DNA from: Calocera cornea HHB12733
Taxonomy: Eukaryota > Basidiomycota > Dacrymycetes > Dacrymycetales > Dacrymycetaceae
Length of the DNA: 64,000 nucleotides
Direction: 5' to 3'
NCBI GenBank assembly: GCA_001632435.1
Contig: KV424002.1
Span: 35,315 to 99,314 of the forward strand
The position numbers and the translations under genes were made by a program. This document shows, piece by piece, positions 32,968-43,104 of the stretch. Positions within the stretch are counted from its first letter, which is position 1; each line of letters starts with the position of its first letter. The notes beneath the pieces are model-generated. The model was not told the DNA's origin. It saw only the letters and a program-made list of their open reading frames with translations, and did not search any database.

Positions 32968-35900
32968 ATGCCTACGCAGCCGCTTCCCCCGCCCCTGCCA
33001 GTCCCGGACTGGTTCGTCCACCAGCCGCAGAGCGCGGACGAGCCAGCGCCCGACCGCAGCCAGCATGTCCTCAAGCTTGTCGTCGCGGGCCTCACCCGTC
33101 GCCTGCATTTCCCTGCCGCTCCCTCCTTCACCGAGCTCGCGGAGCGCGTAGAGGACAGCTATGGAGTCCCTGCTGCCGATGTGGGGCTGAGCTACGTGGA
33201 CACTGATGGTGACGAGGTGAGTCATCGATAAGCTCCTAACTGCGCCGAAGTCATACTGATGGCTGTTTGTTAGATTACGCTCAGCACCGAGGAGGAGCTG
33301 AGGGAGTACTACGCCTCCACCGCCGGCAGCACGCCCAAGTTCGTGCTCAAGGACCTCGCCCAGTGGCGCAAGGCCGTCAGCACCGGCTCTGGCTCCGACG
33401 GGTCCGCTGCGACCGCCACGCCCAACACCGCCGCCGTGACCGAGATGGTGATCGAGGAGCCTGAGCTTGAGCAGGCACACCAAGAAGAGAAGCACGACGG
33501 CCTGTCTGTGCGCTCCGTCAGCTGGGAAGACCTACGCGGCGAGGCCCTCCTTGCCGCCACTGAGGCGCCTGGCGCCATCACCGTGACCGAGCCTGAAGTA
33601 TTCACATACCCGCCGTCGCCGGCCGCTATGGTCGCGAGCCTCCCGGTTACTATTGAGGAGCATGATCCCTTCGCGGATCACTATATGTTCGTCTCCGATC
33701 CCCAGGCGATGGAGCGCGATCTCCGCGCGTACGGCACATCCCCCACCGAGAGCCAGGGGAAAATGTCCATCAACTTCCTCACCGGGGCTGCTGCTGCCGC
33801 TGAGAAGGCCGCAGAGACTCGGGACGCTGACGCTGAGGAGGAAGTGGAGGGCACCAAGGTCGATAAGGGCAAGGGCCGCGCCGTCGACTCGCCCTCCCTC
33901 GAGGAACGTAGGAACATAGTCATCGAGGAAGTTCCCGACGTCGAGGCGTCGGAGATTGACGACGATGAGGACCTCTATGCGCCGTATGAGCCGCTTCCAT
34001 CCGCCCCGGTGCACAACGAGTACTTCGTCTCGTCCCCTCAGCCCAGCGAACCGCTCATCGACTTTGCCCTCGCTCCGGAGGACGAGCCGTTCGACCTCAA
34101 CAAGGCCTTGGAGAATGAGGAAGATGAGTTCGCCGACCCTCCTCTGCCGACGCTCCCCTCTGCGCCGACCTCTGAGCCCGCCGCGCGCCCCTCGCTCGCC
34201 TCGGACCTCACTGTGCTCGTCCGCGGCGTGTCCAGCGTGCTCTCAGGTCACCCAGAGCTGTCCGAAGGCTTCCGCAACCTCGTGCGCAACGCGCGCCAGG
34301 TAGATTACTGGCAGGATGCCGCGAGGGAGGCGGCGGAGGGCGAGTTCGGCGAGAGGGCCCAGGTTGTCGGCCAAGCTGCGCAGAGGCTCGGTGAGGCGCT
34401 CGCTGGCCTGTTTGGCGCGCTCGGCCTCGAGGGCGTGACTACTCCTGGTGCTGCTACGGCACAGACTGCGACGAACAACGACGCTGCTCCTACTGCCAGT
34501 GCCGAGTCCCGCGCTCCTGAGCCCGAGCTGTCCTCCTCGGAGGAAGAAGATGCCCAGGACCCCTGGGCCCGCTGGGCTCGCGTGCACCGCCGCGGCCCGT
34601 ACGGCCCCTTCGCGGGTGCGTGGCGGCACTGGGCTCGCCACGGGCGCGGTGGCTTCCGTGGCCAGTTCGGGAGGAACAGCGCCTGGGGTGCGAATGTTGG
34701 TGGGTGGATGCCCCCCGTTCCCCCTGTCCCGCCTGCACCCACCGCGATGGAGATGCATGATAGCGAGTGGGCACCTTGGCAGAGTATGGACCGGTCCTTC
34801 CCTCACCCCCACGGGCCTGGGCATGGACATGGGCCGCATGGGCCTCCTCCGCCCCCGCCGCCTCCCGGACCTCCGGGCCCCCCACCGCCACCCAACCACA
34901 CCCACCCGAACCGTATGCACCCTATGCACCCGCCCCCCTTCGGGCCGGCGATGGGAGGATGGATGGGTCCGCCCCCTCCGTTCCCGCAGATGAGGAACGA
35001 GCAGGAGCGCGAGCAGCCCGACCACAACCACAATCGCGAGCGCAACAGGGATCGCTCCCAATCGCGCGAGCGCGGCTTCCACCACCATCACCTGCACAAC
35101 CCACACCGCGGCGCTGGTGAGCGCCCGGGGCCCCCCTTCGCTTACGGAAGGAACAGCGAGTGGCTCCACCGCTCTGCGCACGATGGGCCGTTCGGCCGCC
35201 CTGGGCCTCATGGGCGCGCGGGCAGGCATGCGCGGGACGCTGCTGGACCCGGACCTGGGCCGGCGCCCCGCCATCATCATCAGCACGGGCAGAGGCCCTT
35301 CGGCTTCCACCCTGGAAGGTATTACGAGCGCGCGCCTTCCGGCGAGAGGAGCCCGGACCCGCTGAGCCCGCTGCTGCCCAGCAGCCCTGATACGGAGCGC
35401 CAGGAGGACAGGGAGCGTAATAACGAACGGGAGAGGGAGGCGCCGGGCGCACCGCGCTTCGCTCCCCGTTTCCCGGGCGATATGTTCGGCAATGAGCAGC
35501 GCGAGGAGCGTACGCCGCCCTTCTGGTACGGCATGCGTCCTTCGGACGTCGCAGACTCCACCGCTGCCGCCGCGGCCGGGTTCAATCCGTACCCTCCCCC
35601 GTCAGAGCCGCCCGTCTTCCCCCCGCCCACGTTCTTCCCGACGTTCATCCGCCCTGTCCCACCCATGGCGAGCGTGTTTGCCAACTCGCCGTTCTCCAGC
35701 ATGCCTCGGTCTGTGTCCGCCGCCGCTACCGCGGGAGATGACGATGACAGGCGCCGCAAGCCCGAGGACGAGGACGCGGATGGGATTCGTGTTCAGCCGA
35801 TCTCTCCCGCGCCCGCGCCCATCAGTGTCCAGATCCCCGGTGTGCCCCTCACGCGCAGCAAGACCATGCCTGGTATCACCAAGGCGACGCGGTTCGCGGA

Positions 35901-36318
35901 TGAGGAGTCTGGCCTCTCCGGCCTGCAGGATCTCAACACCTCCGGCCCTGCGCTCGGAAGGAGCTCGAGCGTCGCCGATCTGCACGCGGCGGCGCCGCGC
36001 GGGTTCGGCCCGCGCATGCGCCGCGCGGGCAGCACGCGCTCGCTCAACGTGCCCAACGCGGCGGCAGGCCCGAGCAGCGAGCGTGTGGTGCCCCTCCGCG
36101 TCCGGCTGCGCGAGCGCCTGATCGAGATGGGCTTCACGGACCGCCCGGCGCACCTCATGCGGTACATCTCGGATGCGATCGACGCGAACGAGCGGGAGAA
36201 CATGACGCTGGAGGAGTACGAGGAGAAGCTCGTAACGGCGATCGTCGAGCGTGTGCTGCGCCACACCGGCCACGGCCACGTCTCGTCGGAGGAGGAGCGG
36301 ATGCCTGGCACGTGGTAA
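32968..36318 (+). CDS. PB1- and UBA-like domain protein, candidate selective-autophagy receptor
   Basis: Exons 32968-33216 and 33274-36318 join in frame to 1097 residues. Residues about 38-105 form a PB1 domain (LKLVVAGLTRRLHFPAAPSF, then YVDTDGDEITLSTEEELREY; the OPCA-type acidic motif spans the splice). Near residue 167 SWEDLRG matches an LC3/Atg8-interacting motif (W-x-x-L with acids). The middle is acidic, then extremely Pro/Gly/His/Arg-rich. The C-terminal 80 residues (RERLIEMGFTDRPAHLMRYI) look like a UBA domain with the MGF loop. PB1 plus UBA is the p62/NBR1 plan, but there is no ZZ zinc finger; I see no Cys in the long second exon. The receptor role is inference. Confidence 0.72.
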
Positions 36319-36755
36319 ATCCCGCACAATTGACATGTCAGCGCCGGCTGGCGCTGTGCTCCGGCGGTGCGCAGAGAAGAGCGTGGGAGAGGAGAGAGGA
36401 TGTCCCCAAGTCGCGGGAAAGCGACAGGATGTTGTACAATGCGATTCGTATGTCTGGCCCCCCGGACACCGGGAGTGGCCGTATGTCCCATAAATAGGCA
36501 AAGTGTAAAATACGTATGTTGTTAGGCATGATTTGTGTCCCCTTCAGGCTGCCGCTGCTGCTATGGCAGCATGTTAGCGTGGGTGTCGAGATCGGTAAGA
36601 TACGATTGTGCTTGTGGTGGATCGTGCTTGTAGGTAAGGTCACGATGTAGTAAGAATACAGTAACAGGTTCGCAGCATCTGCGCATAACGTCAACCACTT
36701 CCCACTCCCACTCCCACTCCTACTCCCTCGCCCGCGCCCGCACCCCCACCCCCGG
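36319..36755. other. 3' flanks of two converging genes
   Basis: The PB1/UBA gene ends at 36318 and the PriA-like gene ends at 36756 on the other strand. The gap holds a CCCACT repeat near 36700-36722 and no gene. Confidence 0.5.
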
Positions 36756-36891
36756 TCACACACGGACACACGCCGCCCCATCCGCCCTGACCGCCCACCC
36801 GTCCTCCTCCCTGCACCGCTCGACCAGGCAGGAGCCGTACACGCACCGAACGTGCCGGGCGCCGGGGAGGGCGCCGCAGTCTGTCCCGGTC

Positions 36892-36950
<59 letters not shown>

Positions 36951-37434
36951 TTTGGCTTTGGCGTTGGCGTTGGGGTGCGGGGTTGGGAGGGGGCAGCCGC
37001 CGCCTACGCACGGGCCGTCGTTAGCAACACGACTCGACACGACACGACGAGTCTGGGGGGGGGGCAACGTACAGCTCCACACGCTCGACTGCACGTCGAC
37101 GCACTGCCAGCCCGGGGCGAGCCCGGCCAGGGGCGCGCTGCAGAGGGTCTCGGCGCGGGCGCAGGTGGGCGGGGGCGGGGCGAGGACTTGCTGGGTTTGG
37201 GCTAGCTGGGCTTGGGCTAGCTGGGCTAGCTGGGCTTGCTGGGCTTGCTGGGCGGAGGAAGGCGGGAGCTGGGGCAGCGCTGCTGAGGGTTAGCGCTCTG
37301 GGAGGGGGGCAGGGTGGGGCCGCACGGCGCGGGGAGAGGGGGGAGGAGGACGCACCCAGCACCCGCACCAGCAGCAGCAGCACGAAGGCGCGGAGGGCGG
37401 GCGGGGCACGCAGCTGCATCATGATACTGTGCAT
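36756..37434 (-). CDS. priA: PriA-like cysteine-rich secreted protein with Ala-Gly repeats
   Basis: Exons 37434-37356 and 37282-36756 join in frame (donor GTGCGTCC, acceptor CCTCAG) to about 201 residues. A strong signal peptide (RAFVLLLLVRVLGA) is followed by a Gln/Ala/Leu-rich repeat (QAQLAQ units). Next comes a Cys-rich domain resembling PriA of mushrooms: CARAETLCSAPL, GWQCVDVQSSVWSC, then DCGALPGARHVRCVYGSC, ending ERC and AACVRV. Between the Cys blocks is a run of about ten Ala-Gly pairs coded by a GGCTCC hexanucleotide repeat (plus strand). PriA proteins are secreted and tied to fruit-body development (family knowledge). A further intron inside the second exon is possible near the PPPQT segment. 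Confidence 0.7.
36894..36950. repeat. GGCTCC hexanucleotide microsatellite inside the PriA-like gene
   Basis: About nine tandem GGCTCC units, followed by degenerate GGCTTT/GGCGTT units to about 36973. In the minus-strand gene it codes for alternating Ala and Gly. Confidence 0.85.
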
Positions 37435-38610
37435 GTACTGTAGTGCTCGGGGGCTCGATCGCTGCTCAGAGGGGCGGGTCGTCTGGAATGAGGGAAAGCA
37501 GCAGCGCGCACATACGCTCAGGTACTGTATGTATACGGCGACACCTGGATCGATCGGCCAGTCTCCAGCAGCGCGGCGAATGGAGGAAGCACGCGTGCCT
37601 TACTTACATGGGACACGGTGGCCAGATCACCCCTGATCACCGGGCGTGAGCATGCTCGAGCACACCGAGTCCGAATACAGTGCCGCAAGGGTCAGATCGC
37701 GCGCCACAGGCGGGGCGGGGGACTGCCGCCAACGGTGGGCAGGTATGTAACTTAAAGCGTTCCGGGCCGAGGGAAGTGCAAGTGGCAAGTGGCAAGTGGC
37801 CAGTGTCTCGAATGCGGAGGGGACTCCGAGGGGACGCGTACAGCTCCCGAGCGCGTCACGTTTACTGTACGTTCTGTCTGTCCGCATCTGGCAATAGGAA
37901 CTGCTTCTCATTACGAGCACGCTCCGATACTGTGGAAATACGTGTGAGACCCGGCTTCTTCCCTCCCCAGAACGGGCAGATGAACCTACAGTAACGCACG
38001 AACCGTCGCGCGCGAGCGAGCGGCTGCAGCGCGCCTTGTCTCGCGGGTGCAGTACTATTGATACTGATCTGCGCATCCGACTCGCGCCTCGGCAGAACGT
38101 TCTTTATCCCTGAAAGACGATCAAGTGGGATGTGGGATGTGGGAGACAGCACGGCATCGATACTGCACTGCGCCGGACAGTACTTACTGATCACGCAGGC
38201 TCGTCCGCGGCTGCAGCCTCCCCGTCACTGGGCCGCCGTCGGGAGGCGCTCTTCGTCCGTACAGTATGGCACGGGAGGCCCAGGGCCGGCGCGGCGGGTC
38301 GGGCGGGCTGGCCGGGGTGCGTCTCGCATGGGGAGGGCGGAGGGGACCATGCTGATGATAATGGTATTGATGGCGATATTGATAACTTATTGATATTGAT
38401 ATTGATATTGGTCATGGGGGTACAGTATCTAACTACAGTATCTATCTGTCCGGTGCACGTGCTGTTGTACAGTGCTTAGTCGCCCCAAAGTACATGCGTA
38501 TGATACAGTGCTCCCCTCCCCCCCGTCCCGTCCCGTCCCGTACTGTACTGTACCGTACTGTACAACGCTAGCCCATGCCAGATACCGGGCCTTCGCAGCC
38601 ACCTCCGGCC
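37435..38610. other. gene-free region rich in TACTGTA/TACAGTA motifs
   Basis: No coding signal. The palindrome-related heptamers TACTGTA or TACAGTA occur about ten times, for example near 37436, 37523, 37865, 37987, 38264, 38420 and 38433, and in overlapping copies at 38537-38563 (GTCCCGTACTGTACTGTACC). Short direct repeats (AGTGGCAAGTGGCAAGTGGC at 37783) are also present. Confidence 0.6.
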
Positions 38611-39273
38611 TCACCTCCTCGTTGCGCCCGCGGCGGGCGGGGAGGAGGCGGACCGAATGAGAATGACGTCGTCATACCTGGGCGGGGCGCCCTCCTGGCC
38701 GAGGAGGATGCGCATGCCCCTGCCCCTGCTCCCGAGCTGGAGCTGGGGGGGCGAGCGCAGCGCGTGCTCGTACGAGGGCAGCCCGGCGTCCTCCGCGTCC
38801 TCCGCCTGCGCGCGCTGGGTCGGCATGCGGGAATAGGCGTGCGGCGAGCCGGAAGAGGGCCGGGCGGGCGCGTGGGACGCCGCGCGCAGCTCGCACACCG
38901 TCCACAGGCCGTACTGCGCCCCGTCTCCTTCTTCTCCGTCTTCTTCTTCCCCTGTGTCCGACCGGGGCGCGGCGCCGCTGCTCTGGCTGTCGGAGGACGA
39001 GCGCGCGCTGGAAGTGGCGCGGCGGGCGTCCGACTCGGATACGGACTCGGTCGCGGACCCGGCGGCGGGCGCGGGGACGGGAGGGAAGCGGGGCGACTGG
39101 GGGGTGAGGGGCGACTCGGCCTGGAACAGGTTTACGAGCGCGTTGGAGGATGCTAGGGCGGGCGGGGCCGGGTTAGCTGGGGTCTCTGGGCCGGGGCGGG
39201 GGAGGGGAGGGGAGGGGAGCGTACCGATGGTGAGGCCGAGGAAGGTCAGGCTGACGGTGGTGATGAGGGCCAT
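38611..39273 (-). CDS. small LPxY/PPxY protein, copy 1
   Basis: The start at 39273 gives the hydrophobic N-terminus MALITTVSLTFLGLTI. A 72-nt intron (donor GTACGCTC at 39224, acceptor CCCTAG before 39152), conserved in position with copy 2, leads to ASSNALVNLFQAESPLTP. The middle is Ser/Glu-rich (SESDARR; TGEEEDGEEGD). The C-terminus has two candidate WW-ligand motifs, GLPSYEHALR (LPxY) and PPRYDDV (PPxY). Small membrane proteins with such motifs often act as Rsp5/Nedd4 ubiquitin-ligase adaptors. That is inference from motifs. Compared with copy 2 there is an insertion between AQYG and LPSY that may be an intron (donor GTGTGCGAG, acceptor CGCGCAG). Copy 2 lies 4.6 kb away in inverted orientation. 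Confidence 0.7.
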   Translation of the reverse strand: MALITTVSLTFLGLTIGTLPSPPLPRPGPETPANPAPPALASSNALVNLFQAESPLTPQSPRFPPVPAPAAGSATESVSESDARRATSSARSSSDSQSSGAAPRSDTGEEEDGEEGDGAQYGLWTVCELRAASHAPARPSSGSPHAYSRMPTQRAQAEDAEDAGLPSYEHALRSPPQLQLGSRGRGMRILLGQEGAPPRYDDVILIRSASSPPAAGATRR

Positions 39274-40015
39274 CTTGCTGGGGTATGGGGGTGGGGATGG
39301 GAGTGGCGGTTGGGCTGCGTGGTTGGGATGTGTGTGTGAGGAGTGTTTAGTGTTCTACTCGCTGATGTATGCTCGCTCGCTGCCGTGTCGAGCGTGTGGT
39401 CGTGAAGTGACGACGTGCAGCTGTTTGGGTAGGGATACAGTGGGTGGGGGGGGCGATGGAGTGCAGGAGAGGGCCCGAGGGGCCCCAGCGGCGTGTTATA
39501 CGTCCCGCACCCGCACCCACCGTTGCTGCCCGAGCCCCGAGCCCCGAGCACCGAGACACGCACGCTGTCTGAGTTGTGGCCGGCTGCGTCATCGCGACCC
39601 GCACACGGCCGCGGCGCGCCAGACGGTGACTGAGCGACGGAGTGTCCGGGAGACACATACAGTACAGTACAGTGCACTGTGTTGCGCCCAGTGCTGAGTC
39701 GCATACTGTCCTGTCACGGTCGCGCGCATACAGTCGCGCGCGATAGGGGACGGCGAGGCGCGGTAAGTTGTCGCTCGCACGGGCTGTGTGGCCCGGGGTG
39801 TTTCACCTCGCTCGCGCGACGCGGGCTGAAACATGACAAAGGCAGTGGCATGTCGGTGGGGAGGGAGTGCGAGTGGGAGTGCAGGGAGCGCGCTTGCTCC
39901 GGGTTGGAAGAGGGATGGTGGGCGGAGTGAGGGATGCCAAGGGATAAGCGCCCGAAGAGGCCCGGGCACGTGACGTCATCTCCCTTCCCCAAATCGGACC
40001 CTGGCACCCAGGACC
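38611..40015. repeat. left arm of large inverted duplication
   Basis: Matches the reverse complement of about 43105-44359 in the coding region of the small PPxY gene, in an upstream block (39715-39835 versus 43330-43450, sharing ATAGGGGACGGCG and GGGTGTTTCACCT), and in a distal block (39941-40005 versus 43120-43190, sharing GGGATAAGCGCCCG, GGGCACG, GACGTCA and CCGACCCTGG-like segments). Divergence is considerable, so the duplication is old. Confidence 0.75.
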
Positions 40016-40106
40016 GACTCACCGCATTTCCCCACCCACCGCATTCACTCCGACACCCTTCTCCCGGCCTCACGCTCTGTACTCGAACGGACTGCAGACC
40101 ACCAGC
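39941..40106. promoter_or_regulatory. conserved promoter block with overlapping E-box and CRE
   Basis: CACGTGACGTCA (39967-39978) overlaps an E-box (CACGTG) and a cAMP-response-type palindrome (TGACGTCA). The block GATAAGCGCCCG ... GGGCACG(T/C)GACGTCA is preserved in the other arm at 43153-43185 (reverse strand), although little around it is. Here it sits about 130 bp upstream of GNL1 and about 700 bp upstream of the divergent PPxY gene, so it may serve both. Confidence 0.55.
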
Positions 40107-42490
40107 ATGCCGCGGCGCAAGCCCACCTCGCTCACCGCCAAGAAGGCCTCGCTCAAGCTCAAGCGCGCCGTAAAGCGCGGGGAAGCGTCGCCCCCGCCCC
40201 CCGCGCCCGCACAGAGGCGCAAGCGGCCCGGCCACCCGTCCCGCCCTCCTGCGCCCGGGAGGGAGAGGGACGAGGTGGACGAGAAGGAGGCGAGGGCCGA
40301 CGAGGCCAAGGCCGCCGCGAGGCGCCTCGAGAGCAGCTTCTTGAAGCCCTCGCCGAGCTACCTCGCCCTCAGTGCGCAGAGGGCAAGCACGGCCCCCCTG
40401 CGCCGGCCGATCCCCGCCTCCGCCGCCCACTTCCCGCGAGAACTGCTCTCCGACCCCGGTGGTCCCTCTGAACCTCAAACTCAAACGCAAGCTGAACAGC
40501 AGCGGCCGGAGCTCACCTGCCCCAAGCGGCCCAAGTGGCGCTACGGCATGACGAAGAAGGAGGTGGAGCGGAACGAGGAGGGCGTGTTTGCCAAGTGGAG
40601 GGCGGAGACGGAGGCCCGCTTTGCGGAGTGGCAGCGCGCGGAGAGGGAGAGGATGAGGATGGGGCCGGAGGGTGGGGCCGGCGCGGTGGGCGGAGGCCCG
40701 AGCTACTGCGAGTGGAACTTGGAGGTCTGGAGGCAGCTGTGCGTTCCCCATCCCCGTTCCCATCTGCCCCCCCTCTCCCACCTGATAACACTGAACCAAC
40801 GTGGCGCTGCACAGATGGCGCGTGACCGAGCTCTCGGACATCCTCCTGCTCCTGCTCGACGCGCGCTGCCCGCCCCTGCACTACCCGCGCTCGCTGGAGC
40901 AGTACCTGCTTCAGCTGAAGCCCGCGCGCAAGCTCGTGCTCGTGCTGACCAAGGTCGACGTCGTCGGGCACGAGCGCGCGGCGCGCTGGGCGGCCTGGCT
41001 CCGCGCGCGCTTTGGCGCGGACGCGGAGGAGGGCGGCGTGAGGGTGGTCATGGTGGAGAGCTACCGGGCCAAGCTCACCCCGGCCATGAACGGTGCTCCC
41101 GACGGCGGAAAGGGCAAGGCGCGCCCGGGCCCCGGCAGGAGGCGCGCCGTCGAGCCGCACCTGCCGACGCCCTTCCGCCACGCGCTTGTCCAGGCGCTCA
41201 AGGAGGCGCACGAGGAGCTCAAGCGGCCCCCCGCGCACGTGCGGGACGACGAGCAGAAGCTCAGGGGGTGGAAGTGCCGCGTGCGCGCAGAGGTGGACTG
41301 GGAGGGCGTCGAGAGGGCGTTGGGGAGCGGGGAATCTATCTCTGGATCGGCGAGGGGCGGGGCGGGCGCGGAGAGGGAGATGCCGCCTGCCGAGGATGTT
41401 GCGGAGGAGCGGGAGGGCAAGGCATACGATGCCGAGCCCGAGTACCTGACCATCGGGCTGATCGGTGCATCCTCTTCTTATCCCAACACACAGGTGCGAC
41501 GCTGACCAGCCGCGCAGGCCAACCCAACGTCGGCAAATCCTCGCTGCTGAACGCGCTCTTCGGGCGGCCCCGAGTGCGCGCCTCGCGCACGCCGGGCAAG
41601 ACAAAGCACTTCCAGACGCTGTTCCTCTCCCCGCAAGTGCGGCTCGTGGACTGCCCGGGGCTGGTGCTGCCCGCGTATGTGCACATGGAGCTGCAGGCGC
41701 TGGCCGGCGTGCTGCCCATCGCGCAGATGGCGAGCTTGCCCAGCTGCGTCTCGTACGCGCTCTCGCTGCTGCCGCTGGAACGCGTTCTGCGGTTGCAGAT
41801 GCCCGCGGAGGAGGAGAGGAGCAGGATGGAGGGCAAGCGGACGTGGAGGGCCGAGCGGCCTGCGCCGCAGATCCGCGCGCAAGGCACCGCGTCCGACGGC
41901 GCGCGCTGGACCGCGATGGCCGTGCTCGAGGCGTACGCGCTGGACAAGGGGTGGATAACTGCCAAGGCGGGCAGGCCGGATACGGGCCGGGCCGGGAATG
42001 CTAGTGCGCTTTTCCCTCCTTTGACTGTTACCAGAAAGTGGATCTGATTGTGGTGTCTCGGACAGTTATGAGGGCTCTTGCCGAGGCGAGGATACCCTGG
42101 GCGTTCATGCCTCCCGCTGGGGACGGGCCGGTCGGTGTGGGGCACGGGCTTGGAGAGGGGGACGGGATCTGGCTCGGTGGGGAGCACGTTGCGGAGGGGT
42201 TGACAGATGGGGAGAGTACGGGTTATGACACGGGCGAGGAAGAGGAGGACGGGGAGGAGGTGAGTGAGGGTGATGAGCGTGCCAGTGGTGAGGACGATGA
42301 GGATGAGGACGAGGACGAGCATGGGGAAGGGGAACAGGAAGAGGATGATAGCGGTGCAGAGGAGGTCGGACGGGCTGTGAGGGGGCTGAAGTTCGGAGGA
42401 GGCTTCGCGGCGCTTGCTCTGGAAGATGAGGAGAGCCCAGAAGAGGACGACGACGCCGACGACGCCGAACGGGAAGAGGAAGAGGAGTGA
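40107..42490 (+). CDS. GNL1: GNL1-type circularly permuted GTPase
   Basis: Exons 40107-40738, 40815-41464, 41518-42003 and 42066-42490 join in frame to 730 residues. The basic N-terminus MPRRKPTSLTAKKASLKLKR matches the GNL1/HSR1 family. GTPase motifs come in permuted order: G4 first (LVLTKVDVV), then G1 across an intron (GLIGQPNVGKSSLLNALFG), G2 region (ASRTPGKTKHFQT) and G3 (LVDCPGLV). After splicing, RAGNAIMRALAEARIPWAF fits the conserved end of the domain. A long Glu/Asp-rich tail follows. Family members act in ribosome biogenesis or nucleolar shuttling. The gene sits between the two arms of an inverted duplication. Confidence 0.88.
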
Positions 42491-43104
42491 TACCACACAT
42501 GGAAACGACTCTTCGGCTGATATCCTCGCACATTGTCCAGGAGCACGATTCAGCATCGTAGACGTGTGATTCGACAAGGCGCAGGGAGTGTGTTCTATCG
42601 GGCAGTGCTGGCGTACAGAATGTGGCTGGGCTACACTGGAATGACCGGCTTGTAGTAGATGAGTCATCATCCTTCCGCGCAAGAGGACTTGAAGACAGTC
42701 TCAAGCGACGCTGGGCTTACACCTGCGCACATGCGACATTGCAGCAGCACTGGACTTCTCAAAACTATCAACAGTTTACTCATTTTCTGTTGAGGCGCCA
42801 GTCGGATGCGCGAGATCCGCGAGACAACGCGGAGGTATTTCCTCGAATAGCACCTGTCCAGAGGCCGAGTGACTGAACGAGCACTCCGGGCGCAATTTGC
42901 CTCAAGTAGCACTTTCTTGGGTGGGCACTTTGGTTGTGGCGCACACAAGAAACTCCGCCGTTCCAAGGACTTCGTTTTCAGATCCAGCTTCGGGAGAAAG
43001 CGTTCATACTTTTCCGCACAAACATGGGCATATATATACTGTATAACTTATTGTCCTTCAAAGTGTTAACTTATTGACAATTAATTATCCTTGAATGGAG
43101 CGTG
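42491..43104. other. 3' flank of GNL1 with a diverged direct repeat
   Basis: No supported gene. About 42610-42880 is similar, in the same orientation, to about 44795-45030: shared pieces include GTGGAATG-like, TGTAGATGA(G/C)TCATCA, CACACCTGC and a CTGTT(C/G)TG(C/A)(C/G)GAGGCGC block. Minus-strand frames over both copies look non-coding. TACTGTA occurs at 43036. Confidence 0.45.

Noticed and set aside
34243..35310. 355-residue minus-strand ORF
   Set aside because: Antisense shadow of the Pro/Gly/His-rich part of the PB1/UBA gene.
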